A stretch of DNA of 64,000 nucleotides, taken from positions 3,100,001-3,164,000 of the forward strand of contig NZ_JAGJBY010000002.1 in assembly GCF_020010905.1 (NCBI RefSeq), given 5' to 3'. Position 1 is the stretch's first letter. Every line of letters starts with the position of its first letter. The translations under genes were made by a program, and so were the position numbers. Shown in pieces: positions 42,981-51,420 of the stretch. Origin of the DNA: Streptomyces acidiscabies. GTDB taxonomy: Bacteria; Actinomycetota; Actinomycetes; Streptomycetales; Streptomycetaceae. Below the pieces are notes generated by a model that saw only the letters and a program-made list of their open reading frames with translations, did not search any database and was not told the DNA's origin.

Positions 42981-43607
42981 GTTCGGGGCGGGGAGAGGGG
43001 GCCGGGGGTCTGGTTCTGGGGTGGGGGGAGAGGGTTGGGGCGCTGGGCCCGGGATGGAGAGAGGGGGTCGGGGCGCTGGGTCTGGGTCAGGGAGAGGGGG
43101 CCGGGGCGTTGGGCTTGGTGTGAGGGGAGAGGGTCGGGGCGCTGGGCCTGAGGTGGGGAGAGGTGGTTAGGGGGCTGGGCTCGGGGTGGGGAGAGAGGTC
43201 CGGGGCTGTGAGGCCGGGGTGGGGAGGGGTGGCCGGGGCGCTGGGTCCGGTTCGGGCCGAGGAGGTGAGGTCGTCGAGCCTGTGGTGAGGTGGGGTGGCT
43301 GGGGCGCTGGGCCCGAGGCAGGCCCAGGAGACGAGGCCGTCGAGCCTGCGGTGAGGCGAGGCGGCGGTGGCATCGGGTCCGGTGTGGGGTGAGGGGACGG
43401 GGGTGTCGGGTTCGAGGTGGGCCGAGGGGGCGTGGCCGTCGAGCTTGTGGTGAGGTGAGGCGGCGGTGGCATTGAGCCCGGCGCGGGGTGAGGGGATGAG
43501 GGCGTCGGCCTCTGGGCGTGCCGAGGGGATGAGGGCGCTGGCCCTCGGGCGGGCGGAAGGGATGGGGGTGTCGGCCACAGAGCGGGCCGAGGCTGTGGGG
43601 GCGGTGA
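42981..43607. repeat. Nineteen-unit in-phase 33-bp tandem array
   Basis: The stretch reads as 19 consecutive units of exactly 33 bp with no indel. Unit boundaries fall at 42981, 43014, 43047, 43080 and so on to 43575. Consensus features are a G-rich plus strand, GGGGAGAGG in the middle and CGCTGG or CGTCGA at the end. Units 11-13 (43311-43409) and 14-16 (43410-43508) form a 99-bp higher-order repeat. The minus strand is C/T-rich. It fills the space between the response regulator start and the ABC ATPase stop. A frame on the minus strand stays open through all units with an 11-residue Pro-rich period, but coding is unproven. Confidence 0.9.
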
Positions 43608-43795
43608 GGAGGGCCGTTCTCGGTGTGGGGGCGCTTTGTCACGTGGCCTTGCCTTCTTTCTCGGGTTCCTCCGGGGCGTTTTCTGTGGCGTGTCCGACGG
43701 GGTCCGTGGGGGCGGGTGCTGTGCTGGCGGTGGCCGTTCGGCGGGAAGCCGGTGTCGGGGCGGCTGGGTTCGTGTGGGCCCGTGCTTCTGTGCCC

Positions 43796-44479
43796 TCAGG
43801 CCACCGTGTACTGCGTGTGCCCGCTGATGCGGCCGTCCCTGACCTGGAGGATGCGACCGCAGTGGGCGGCGACGTCGGGGTCGTGGGTGACCATGACCAG
43901 GGCGGCTCCCTGGGCTCGGGTGACGGACGTCAGGAGCGTGACGACCTCCGTGCTGGTGCGCTGGTCGAGCGCGCCGGTCGGCTCGTCGGCGAAGACGACG
44001 TCCGGCTCTATGACGAGGGCGCGGGCGATGGCGACCCGCTGTGCCTGACCGCCGGACAGGGCACCGGGGCGGCGCGCCTCAAGCCCCTCCAGACCGAGCG
44101 GCGCGAACCAGCGGCGGGCCCGCTCCACCGCCTGCTTGCGCGGCACGCCCTCCAGCATCAGCGGCAGCGCCACGTTCTCCTCGGCCGGCAACTCGGGCAG
44201 GAGCTGGCCGAACTGGAACACGAAGCCGAACCGCTTGCGGCGCAGCGCGCTCAGCCGGTTCTCGCCGAGCCGCTCGATGCTCTCGCCGCGCAGCATGACC
44301 GTCCCCGAGTCGGGGCGGACTATGCCGGCCAGGGTGTGCAGCAGCGTCGACTTGCCGGAGCCGGACGGACCCATGATGGCGAGCGAGTCACGCTCCTGTA
44401 CCTGGACGTCCACGCCGTCGAGCGCGACGGTCGAGCCGTACTTCTTCACGAGGCCGAGACCGGCCAGAACGGGGGTCAT
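43796..44479 (-). CDS. ABC transporter ATPase (MacB/LolD-like), orphan
   Basis: This 227-residue ATPase has Walker A GPSGSGKST, Q-loop FVFQFGQLLPELPAEEN, signature LSGGQAQR, Walker B VVFADEPTGALD and H-loop VMVTHD. This pattern belongs to the MacB/LolD group that pairs with FtsX-type permeases. No permease gene lies on either side: downstream is the 33-bp repeat array and upstream a DUF4333 gene. AAAGG precedes the start ATG. Either the permease was lost or the ATPase serves a permease elsewhere. Confidence 0.9.
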   Translation of the reverse strand: MTPVLAGLGLVKKYGSTVALDGVDVQVQERDSLAIMGPSGSGKSTLLHTLAGIVRPDSGTVMLRGESIERLGENRLSALRRKRFGFVFQFGQLLPELPAEENVALPLMLEGVPRKQAVERARRWFAPLGLEGLEARRPGALSGGQAQRVAIARALVIEPDVVFADEPTGALDQRTSTEVVTLLTSVTRAQGAALVMVTHDPDVAAHCGRILQVRDGRISGHTQYTVA

Positions 44480-44520
44480 GAGAGGGAGGGCCTTTCGTCA
44501 GGTGGTGAGTGAGCCTCTGC

Positions 44521-44892
44521 TCAGCGTTCGAACTTCCAGGTGACGGAGGACGTCGTCGCCTTGACGACGCGGACCGGTATCTCGACGCTCCGCCCGTCGT
44601 TCCTCTCTCCCCTGCACGTGATCGTCGCGCCGGCGACCGCCTTCAGACCGGTCGGACAGTTCACGCCCTTGAGCTTGTCGCCGACCCACGGCAGCGGGTG
44701 GTACCTGCTCTGGATCCGGCCCTCGGCGATGTCCTTGGGCAGGGCCGGATAGCCGTTCACCCGCACCGCCGACCGCGCGTTCAGCCCCGTCGTCGACTGG
44801 GTGCCCGACAGCAGGTGCGTACCCACCGCGCCCACGGCGACGGCGGCGGTGGCACAGCCCACCAGACCGATCACGAACCTGTCGCGCTGCAT
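44521..44892 (-). CDS. DUF4333 membrane-anchored protein
   Basis: This 123-residue protein starts with a hydrophobic anchor or signal (FVIGLVGCATAAVAVGAVGTHLL) and carries a DUF4333-like domain with two conserved Cys (VNCPTGLKAVAGATITC), probably a disulfide outside the membrane. GGAGG lies 6 bp before the ATG at 44892. It is 41 bp upstream of the ABC ATPase on the same strand and divergent from the sensor kinase. It may be a target or sensor partner of that system; the function is unknown. Confidence 0.82.
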   Translation of the reverse strand: MQRDRFVIGLVGCATAAVAVGAVGTHLLSGTQSTTGLNARSAVRVNGYPALPKDIAEGRIQSRYHPLPWVGDKLKGVNCPTGLKAVAGATITCRGERNDGRSVEIPVRVVKATTSSVTWKFER

Positions 44893-45088
44893 GACATGCC
44901 TCCGAACCATGAGCAGGGGAGAAGAAGAGGAGAAGCGAAGCGACCGTTTCGCTCCGTGCCTCCACTTTCGCCGCTCGGCCCCGCCCTCCGCCTCGGCCGT
45001 CCGGCCAGGTTCTCGGCCCGTTTCACCCACTCGCCCTCGGCCGTTCGGCCGATACGGGGAGGGGTCCGGCGGCGCTACCGTGATCGCC

Positions 45089-46306
45089 ATGTCATCAGTC
45101 ACCGGCAGGGCCCGGGGCTGTGCACGGGGCCTGGCTGCCGGGACCCTGCCCGCCGCCGCGGTCCTGGACCTCGTGTACGCCGAATCCGTGGGCGGGTCGG
45201 TCTGGGCGGTGGGTGCCGTCCTCGCCGCAGGCATCGCCGCCGTGCTCTGGCCCGTGAAGAAGCGGCCCGCCTGGCTCACCGAGCAGGTCCGCACCGCCGT
45301 ACCCGCCCTGCTCTCCCTTCTCTACACGGGAGTGATGCTGGGCCTCGGGCGGCCGGCGGCGTTCGGGCCGGGCGAGGTTCTCGTCCTGCTCTGTCTCCTC
45401 TTCCTCGCCGTGCGGCAGGTGCCGGGGCCGTGGGCCGCCGGGTGCGCCGTCCTGGACGGCGCCGCGCTGTTCGCCCTGCCGGTGCGCTACCTCCAGTCCT
45501 TCTCCCTGCGTGACGACGAGCTGCTCGCGACGCTGGTCATCGGCTTGGTGCTCGTCGGGCCCGTCGCCGGGGTCGCCGGATATCTGCGGTCGCTGGACTA
45601 CCGCCGCGTCGTCGCCGTGGGGGAGACCCGGCGCGCCGAACGGCTCGCCATCGCCGCCGACCTCCACGATTTCGTGGCGCATCACGTGACCGGCATCCTC
45701 GTCCAGACCCAGGTCGCCCGGATGATGTCCGACGCCCCGCAGTACGAGATCGACGGCGTCCTCGCCGGCATCGAGCGCGCCGCGACCGAGGCGCTCGCCT
45801 CGATGCGGCGCACGGTCGGCGTCCTGCGGGACGTCGGACCCGAGGCCGTCGAACGCCGTCCCGTCGGCGACCTCGACGGCATCCACGAACTCGTCGACCG
45901 CTTCCCCGGCCCCGGCCAGCGCGCGATCCTCCACCGCGACCCCGAACTCCCCTCCGGCCTCCCCCACGAGATCCAGGCCGCCGCCTACCGTGTCGTCCAG
46001 GAGTCCCTCACCAACATCCGCCGCCACGCCGCCGACGCCACCGACATCCTCGTCACCCTCTTCCCCCACGCCGGCCGACTCGTCGTCATCGTCCAGGACA
46101 ACGGCCACGGCACCACCCACCTCCCCACCGAGGCCCACGGCGGCGGCTTCGGCCTCGTCGGCCTCAAGGAACGCGTCACGGCCCTCGACGGCGAGCTGAC
46201 CGCAGGGCCGCGACAGGGGGAGGGCTGGGAGGTCCGGGCGGAACTTCCGACAGGGGTGAAGTCCCGGGCGAGGAGCGGGGGCACGGGGGAGAGGGAGCTG
46301 CGGTGA
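45089..46306 (+). CDS. HisKA_3 sensor histidine kinase
   Basis: This 405-residue kinase has four to five hydrophobic helices in the first 150 residues. A HisKA_3 dimerisation helix follows (AADLHDFVAHHVTGILVQTQVAR, with the phospho-accepting His in DLHD) and then a GHKL ATPase (EIQAAAYRVVQESLTNIRRHA; VQDNGHGTTH; GGGFGLVGLKERV). The NarL-type regulator at 42187 is its natural partner. The start is ATG 45089; an in-frame GTG at 45080 adds three residues. The 196-bp gap to the DUF4333 gene is the shared divergent promoter region. Confidence 0.9.
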   Translation: MSSVTGRARGCARGLAAGTLPAAAVLDLVYAESVGGSVWAVGAVLAAGIAAVLWPVKKRPAWLTEQVRTAVPALLSLLYTGVMLGLGRPAAFGPGEVLVLLCLLFLAVRQVPGPWAAGCAVLDGAALFALPVRYLQSFSLRDDELLATLVIGLVLVGPVAGVAGYLRSLDYRRVVAVGETRRAERLAIAADLHDFVAHHVTGILVQTQVARMMSDAPQYEIDGVLAGIERAATEALASMRRTVGVLRDVGPEAVERRPVGDLDGIHELVDRFPGPGQRAILHRDPELPSGLPHEIQAAAYRVVQESLTNIRRHAADATDILVTLFPHAGRLVVIVQDNGHGTTHLPTEAHGGGFGLVGLKERVTALDGELTAGPRQGEGWEVRAELPTGVKSRARSGGTGERELR

Positions 46307-46371
46307 GGCGAACCGGGGCTGGAGGAGGGTGCAGGTCTGCTCCCTTTAGGGACGGTCGAGTCCTGGGCAGG

Positions 46372-46845
46372 TCACGGCCGGTAGGCCGACGGCGGGCCTG
46401 TGCGTACGCCGAGGAGGCTCATCTGCACCAGAGCGGGGCGGTCGTCGGTACGGCCCGTGGCAGCGGCGGCGAGGGAGACCATGCGGGTGCGCAGGTCCTC
46501 GGCGGGCTCGGACAGGGCGTACGTGCGCAGGACGAGTTCCAGCATCACCGCGTCGAACTCCGCCCCGAAGTTCAGGTACCGGTCCGGGTCCCGCTCAGCC
46601 TCGGCCCGGACGATGCGCCACCCGCCGCCCTCGGACGCGTCCACCGAGCCGAACTCGGCCCAGTAGATCTCGTGTCCCGTCCAGCTCCTCAGCAGCCGGA
46701 CGATGTCCCCCTCGGAGGCCACGTTCCACTTGCCCTCCATCTCCCGGCTGACGTGACCGAGCCGGATCGCGTCCCACTCGTCGTCACTCCATACGCAGGT
46801 GGGAAGCACGGTCAAGGACTCCGGGCGCACCAGGGAAGTCTTCAT
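46372..46845 (-). CDS. Hypothetical protein, apparently leaderless
   Basis: This 157-residue protein was not recognised. It is acidic, with two visible blocks: VWSDDEWDAIRLGHVSREMEGKWN near the start and WTGHEIYWAEFGSVDASEGGGWRIVRAE in the middle, then a helical C-terminus. No signal peptide or transmembrane segment is seen. On the minus strand TACGAT lies 7 bp before the ATG with no ribosome site, so the transcript probably starts at the start codon. It is divergent from a lipoprotein gene. The look is of a small immunity-type or SUKH-like protein, but I would not assign that. Confidence 0.65.
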   Translation of the reverse strand: MKTSLVRPESLTVLPTCVWSDDEWDAIRLGHVSREMEGKWNVASEGDIVRLLRSWTGHEIYWAEFGSVDASEGGGWRIVRAEAERDPDRYLNFGAEFDAVMLELVLRTYALSEPAEDLRTRMVSLAAAATGRTDDRPALVQMSLLGVRTGPPSAYRP

Positions 46846-46960
46846 GGGCGGGATCGTAGCCGCCCGTTTTTCCTCGCCGAGCAGGGCGAATCGGCAATCG
46901 TCGCCACATTCAGTGCACGGGCGCGCATCATGGCCTTCGGCGCCAAAATGTGGGGGGACC

Positions 46961-47605
46961 ATGCACCAGCGCACCGTCATGACCGTTCTGGCCGTCACCG
47001 GGATCCTGGCTCTCTCGGCCTGCAACCCGGCCGCGAGCAACAGCGGCAGTGCGAAGACCAGCCCCGCCGCCTCGGCACCCGGCACGCCCGCGCCGACGGA
47101 CACGGCCAAGACCGGCAGCGCATCGGCGAAGGCCGGCACGTTGCCGGAGATGAAGGGCAAGGGGCTTCAGGCCGCCCAGGACCAGGCGCAGGCCGCCGGG
47201 TTCTACCACCTCACGTCGCACGACGCCCTCGGCCGTGGACGCATGCAGGCTTTCGACCGGAACTGGAAGGTCTGCTCGCAGACCCCGGCCGCCGGTGGGC
47301 ATCCGACGGACACGAAGGTGGACTTCGCGGCGGTCAAGCTGGAGGAGAGCTGCCCCGCCAAGGACGAGGGTGCTGTGCGGCAGGCGGGATCGACGATGCC
47401 CGACTTCAGAGGCAAGTCGGTCAAGGTTGCCCGCCAGGCCCTCGACTCCTCCACCGGCATCACCGTCAAAGACGTCTCGGGCGAGAGCCGCATGATTCTT
47501 CTGGAGTCCAACTGGAAGGTGTGCACCCAGACCCCGAAGCCGGGAGCCAAGCTCGACGGGCAGCCCGTCGAGTTCGGCGCGGTGAAGTTCGGGGAATCTT
47601 GCTGA
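46961..47605 (+). CDS. Lipoprotein with two PASTA-like repeats
   Basis: This 214-residue protein begins with a lipoprotein signal (VLAVTGILALSAC, Cys at about residue 21) and a Ser/Thr/Ala-rich linker. Two similar domains follow: one with LPEMKGKGLQAAQDQAQAAGF and NWKVCSQTP, the other with MPDFRGKSVKVARQALDS and NWKVCTQTPKPG, each ending in a Cys (ESC). This is a PASTA-like pattern; the paired Cys suggest a disulfide per domain. It is surface-anchored and could bind peptidoglycan or a ligand. An ATG six codons in (46979) is an alternative start. Confidence 0.82.
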   Translation: MHQRTVMTVLAVTGILALSACNPAASNSGSAKTSPAASAPGTPAPTDTAKTGSASAKAGTLPEMKGKGLQAAQDQAQAAGFYHLTSHDALGRGRMQAFDRNWKVCSQTPAAGGHPTDTKVDFAAVKLEESCPAKDEGAVRQAGSTMPDFRGKSVKVARQALDSSTGITVKDVSGESRMILLESNWKVCTQTPKPGAKLDGQPVEFGAVKFGESC

Positions 47606-47629
47606 CGCCCGGCCAAGAAGGGAAACCCC

Positions 47630-48871
47630 ATGTCAGCCCCCCACACCCTCGACCTCACCGCAGCCCTGAAGGCCGCTGACCTGGAGGACTTCTACCAGGA
47701 CCTCCACCGCCACCCCGAACTCGCCTTCGAGGAACACCGCACGGCAGGCAGACTCGCCGCACGCCTCAAGACCGCCGGTTACGAGGTCACGGAGGGCGTC
47801 GGAGGCACCGGCGTGGTCGGTGTGCTGCGCAACGGCGACGGGCCGGTCGTGTGGCTGCGGGCCGACATGGACGCGCTGCCCGTGCGAGAGGCGACGGGGC
47901 TGCTGTATGCCTCGACGGTCGACGGAGTGATGCATGCCTGCGGTCACGACCTGCACGTCACCTGGCTCGCCGCTGCCGCCGAGGCGTTGGCCGGCGGGCG
48001 GGACGTGTGGGCGGGCACGGTCGTGGCGATCGGCCAGCCCGGGGAGGAGGCCGGGAGCGGCGCTGCGGCGATGGTCGCGGACGGGTTGCACCAGCGATTC
48101 CCCCGGCCCGATGCCGTTCTGGGGCAGCACGCCGCGCCCGGTCCCGTGGGCTTCTATCCGCACACCCCCGGCCTGACCATGTCCGCCTCGGACGACATCG
48201 ACGTCGTCGTGCACGGCGTCGGCGGACACGGCTCGCGGCCCGAGTCGACGGTCGACCCCGTCGTCATCGGCTCCTACATCGTCACCCGGCTCCAGACCGT
48301 CGTCGCCCGGGAGATCGCGGCGAGCGAGTCGGCCGTGCTGACCGTGGGCGCGTTCCAGGCAGGGGCCACGCACAACGTCATTCCCGCCGAGGCACGGCTC
48401 GCCCTCAACCTCCGTACACAGAACCGGCGTACCCGGGACAAGGCGCTCGACGCGATCCGGCGGATCGTCACCGGCGAGTGCGGCGCGGCCGGCTGCCCGC
48501 AGGCGCCCGAAGTGGACGTCGTCTCCAGCTATCCCGTGACCGTCAACGACGCCGCCCTCGACGGACGTATCGCCGAGACACACCGCCAACTCTTCGGCGA
48601 GCACACCGTGTTCGACTTCGGGCCCGTCATGGGGAGCGAGGACTTCTCCGAACTCGCCCCCGAAGGCGTCCCGTACGACTACTGGTACGTCACCACCACC
48701 CCCGCGGACGTCTGGGAGGCCGCGCAGGGCGAGGAGTTGAGGGAGAAGTTCGCCAACGTGCCGGGAAACCACAGCCCGTTGTTCGCCCCCGACCTGTCGG
48801 CGCTCGTGCCGGGGGCGCAGACCCTCGTCTCGGCGGCACTCACCGTACTGCTGAGTCCAGGAACCGCGTGA
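47630..48871 (+). CDS. M20-family amidohydrolase (hippurate/IAA-amino acid hydrolase type)
   Basis: This 413-residue metallopeptidase has LHRHPELAFEEHRTA, WLRADMDALPVREATG, HACGHDLHVT (metal Cys/His/Asp), GQPGEEAGSGAAAM and VMGSEDFSELAPEGVP. It cleaves N-acyl amino acids such as hippurate or N-acetylated amides. No signal peptide is seen. It lies 24 bp after the lipoprotein gene with AAGAAGGGAAA upstream, so they may be co-transcribed. Its last 32 bp overlap the end of the hydrolase gene on the other strand. Confidence 0.93.
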   Translation: MSAPHTLDLTAALKAADLEDFYQDLHRHPELAFEEHRTAGRLAARLKTAGYEVTEGVGGTGVVGVLRNGDGPVVWLRADMDALPVREATGLLYASTVDGVMHACGHDLHVTWLAAAAEALAGGRDVWAGTVVAIGQPGEEAGSGAAAMVADGLHQRFPRPDAVLGQHAAPGPVGFYPHTPGLTMSASDDIDVVVHGVGGHGSRPESTVDPVVIGSYIVTRLQTVVAREIAASESAVLTVGAFQAGATHNVIPAEARLALNLRTQNRRTRDKALDAIRRIVTGECGAAGCPQAPEVDVVSSYPVTVNDAALDGRIAETHRQLFGEHTVFDFGPVMGSEDFSELAPEGVPYDYWYVTTTPADVWEAAQGEELREKFANVPGNHSPLFAPDLSALVPGAQTLVSAALTVLLSPGTA

Positions 48872-49643
48872 GGTCCCCGAACACCTCCGCGCGGTTCGTC
48901 TCCGCGAACACCTCGTGCCGGGCCCCCGGATAGACGTACGAGGTCAGCGAGCCGCCCTCGGTGAGCCGCTCCACGCCGGGGCGGCTCCCGGCGAGCGGGA
49001 CCAGCCGGTCGTCCTCGCCGTGCAGCCACAGCACCGGCACCCGCCCCACGCCCCCGCCCGAAGCGACCGCCCCCAGCGTCGTCGTGAACGCCTCCAGCGT
49101 CGCCCGCTTCATCGCCCCGTGCCACACCAGAGGGTCCGCCGTGTACGCCGCCCCGACCGCCGGGTCCCGCGAGAGCGCGGCGGGGCTGATCGGGACGTCC
49201 GGGATCTCGTCGTACGCCAGGAGCCGGCCCGGCAGCGCCCAGTTGCCGATGACCGGCCCGGACAGGACCAGCGCGGCGAGCTGTTCGCCGAGGCGCTGAG
49301 CGATGCGGGCGGCGATCAGGCCGCCCATGGAGTGGCCCACGACGACCAGCGGCACCCCCGGCCACGTGTCCCGCGCCACCGACACCACCGCCTCGGCGTC
49401 CGTGACCACGTCCTCGAAGTCCCCGACCAGCACCCGCTCCCCGTCCGACAGCCCGTGCCCGGCGTGATCCGGCCCCAGGACGGCCGCACCGTGCGCCCGC
49501 AACACCCCCGCGACCTCCTCGTACCGGCCGAGGTGCTCCCCGTAGCCGTGGACCAGCAGCGCGACGTACCGAGGCCGGGGCGTCGGCCACTCGTGCACCG
49601 CGATGCGGCCCTGTACGCCGGTCAAGTAGCGGATGTCGGCCAC
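48840..49643 (-). CDS. Alpha/beta hydrolase (monoacylglycerol lipase-like)
   Basis: This 267-residue hydrolase has LVHGYGEHLGRYEEVAGVLRAHG (oxyanion HG), GPDHAGHGLSDGER, the nucleophile elbow VGHSMGGL, then HGEDDRLVPLAGS (Asp) and GARHEVFAETNR (His). This combination is typical of serine aminopeptidase S33/monoacylglycerol lipase-type enzymes. The GTG start at 49643 has GGAGG 3 bp upstream. It is convergent with the M20 gene, overlapping it by 32 bp. Confidence 0.92.
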   Translation of the reverse strand: MADIRYLTGVQGRIAVHEWPTPRPRYVALLVHGYGEHLGRYEEVAGVLRAHGAAVLGPDHAGHGLSDGERVLVGDFEDVVTDAEAVVSVARDTWPGVPLVVVGHSMGGLIAARIAQRLGEQLAALVLSGPVIGNWALPGRLLAYDEIPDVPISPAALSRDPAVGAAYTADPLVWHGAMKRATLEAFTTTLGAVASGGGVGRVPVLWLHGEDDRLVPLAGSRPGVERLTEGGSLTSYVYPGARHEVFAETNRAEVFGDLTRFLDSAVR

Positions 49644-49740
49644 ATTGCCTCCGATGATCTGAAAAGCGCCGTTATGGGGTTCACGCGGTGAGACGGTCTT
49701 TCCCTACCCCGGATGCATGGGCATAGCATCGGTCAACGCA

Positions 49741-50514
49741 ATGAACACGATGACTCTGTGGCACATCACCGGCTGGGAATTCGCCGCCCTCGCCCTCGCC
49801 GCCCTCCTGGTCGGCTTCTCCAAAACGGCCGTCAGCGGCGCGAACACCGTCAGCCTCGCCGTCTTCGCGGCGGTCCTGCCGGCCCGCGCGTCCACCGGCG
49901 TCCTGCTGCCGATCCTGATCGCCGGGGACATCCTCGCCGTCCTGACCTACCGCCGGCACGCCCACTGGCCCACGCTGTGGCGGCTCTTCCCGGCCGTCGC
50001 GGCGGGGGTGATCGTCGGGACGGTGTTCCTCGTGTGGGCCGACGACAAGGTCGTACGGACCTCGATCGGGGCGATCCTGCTGTTCATGACGGGGGTGACG
50101 GTGTGGCGCCGGCGTCGGGCCGACGCCGCCGACGACCCCGATGCCGTCGTCACCCGCGCCGGGCGGTTCAAGGCGCGGTCGTACGGGGTGCTCGGGGGGT
50201 TCACGACGATGGTCGCGAACGCCGGGGGGCCGGTGATGTCGATGTATCTGCTGTCCGCCGGGTTTCGGAAGCTGGGGTTCCTGGGTACGTCCGCGTTCTT
50301 CTTCCTCATCGTCAACGTGTCCAAGGTGCCCTTCAGCGCCGGGCTCGGGCTCATCGACGGGAACTCGTTGCTGCTCGATGCGGCGCTGGTGGGGTTCGTC
50401 GTGCCGGGGGCGGTGATCGGGCGGTGGGCCGTCGACCGGATCAACCAGCGGTTGTTCGAGAGGCTCGTGATCGCGGCGACCGTGCTGGGAGGGGCGCAGT
50501 TGCTGCTCCGGTGA
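49741..50514 (+). CDS. TauE/SafE-type anion exporter
   Basis: This membrane protein of about 257 residues has eight likely helices and the family pattern: FAALALAALLVGFSKTAVSGANT at the front, GVLLPILIAGDILAVLTYRRHA, and a second copy near FTTMVANAGGPVMSMYLLSAG. TauE/SafE proteins export sulfite or sulfonates. The start may be ATG 49741 (MNTMTLW) or ATG 49717; TAGCAT at 49723 could be a -10, favouring 49741. Its last 74 bp lie antisense to the folate reductase-like gene. Confidence 0.87.
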   Translation: MNTMTLWHITGWEFAALALAALLVGFSKTAVSGANTVSLAVFAAVLPARASTGVLLPILIAGDILAVLTYRRHAHWPTLWRLFPAVAAGVIVGTVFLVWADDKVVRTSIGAILLFMTGVTVWRRRRADAADDPDAVVTRAGRFKARSYGVLGGFTTMVANAGGPVMSMYLLSAGFRKLGFLGTSAFFFLIVNVSKVPFSAGLGLIDGNSLLLDAALVGFVVPGAVIGRWAVDRINQRLFERLVIAATVLGGAQLLLR

Positions 50515-51325
50515 GCCACGCCGACGTCGCTTCCAGGCCGCCGAACGTGTAGAAGTGCAGGGCCACTTCGCCGTGCCGCTCCGGTACGAGGTCCGCCGCG
50601 AGCGCCCGCAGGAAACGGTCCGGGCCCGCCGTACCCATCAGGTGCGTCAGCGAGAAGCCGTACTTGCGGGCTATGCCGGTGCTCGTGCTGACGCCGAAGC
50701 GGCGGGCGTACGCGACGAGACGCCGTACGCCGGCCGGGCCCGGGACGCCGATGCGTACGGGGACGTCGATGCCCCTCGCCCTCGCCTCCTCCAGCCACGT
50801 CAGGACCGGTTCCACCGCGAAGCCGAACTGGGTGGTGACGGTCGCTGTGAGGGACTGTTCCTTCAGCGCCGCCGTCTTCTCCTCCAGCGCCGACCACAGG
50901 GCCGGGGTGCCGATCGCCGGGTGGCCCTCCGGGTAGCCGGTGATGCCGACGTGCCGTACGCCGTGCTCCTCCAGCAGGCCCGAGCGGATCACCGACAGGG
51001 CGTCGGGGTACGGGCCGTGCGGGGTCGTGGGGTCGCCGGCGACGACGAACACCGACTCCGTCGCCTGCGCCGAGCGCAGGGCTGCGAGGGTTTCGCCCAG
51101 CTCGGCCGGGGAACGCAGGCGGCGGGCCGAGAGGTGGGGTACGGGTGTCAGGCCGTGCTTTCCGACAGCCCGCGCGGCGTCGATCCTGGTGTCCAGGTCC
51201 TCGGACGCGAGGTGCGTGATGTTGACCCGGGTCCCCGGCGCGAGCGCCGCGCCCTCCAGGGCCGGGGCGTCCTTCCCGGTCATCTCCAGGGACGCGTCGA
51301 GGAACAGGGGGTGCGGGGCCGTCAT
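50441..51325 (-). CDS. Methylenetetrahydrofolate reductase-like protein
   Basis: This 294-residue TIM-barrel protein resembles MTHFR: VNITHLASEDLDTRIDAARAVG, LTPVPHLSARRLRS, VFVVAGDPTTPHGPYPDAL, HVGITGYPEGHPAIG and TTQFGFAVEPVLTW. It may reduce methylene-THF or serve a C1 branch such as O-demethylation. It is separate from the housekeeping MetF size class. GAGGAA lies 12 bp before the ATG at 51325. The C-terminal Ser/Arg-rich tail overlaps the TauE gene antisense. Confidence 0.82.
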   Translation of the reverse strand: MTAPHPLFLDASLEMTGKDAPALEGAALAPGTRVNITHLASEDLDTRIDAARAVGKHGLTPVPHLSARRLRSPAELGETLAALRSAQATESVFVVAGDPTTPHGPYPDALSVIRSGLLEEHGVRHVGITGYPEGHPAIGTPALWSALEEKTAALKEQSLTATVTTQFGFAVEPVLTWLEEARARGIDVPVRIGVPGPAGVRRLVAYARRFGVSTSTGIARKYGFSLTHLMGTAGPDRFLRALAADLVPERHGEVALHFYTFGGLEATSAWLTGAATAPLPARSPRSRASRTTAG

Positions 51326-51420
51326 ACGTCGTCGAGTTCCTCACCTGGAGAAAGGGGCGGGCCAGGCTAACAAGCGGGGGTACGGGTGCGCTGTGGCGGA
51401 GGTCTCGTAGGGTCGGGGGC

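Noticed and set aside
43087..43578. 163-codon minus-strand Pro-rich frame inside the 33-bp array
   Set aside because: No ribosome site before its ATG and no domain outside the repeat period; another minus frame is equally open, so neither is called as a gene.
42981..43607. CRISPR array
   Set aside because: Units are contiguous with no unique spacers, the 33-bp period has no repeat/spacer split, and no cas genes are present.
41009..43642. 877-codon minus-strand frame through the repeat array and the regulator
   Set aside because: It overlaps the response regulator and part of the HAD gene in other frames. Only the part within the repeats (GTG 43642) could conceivably be coding, and this is left as an open question in the repeat finding.
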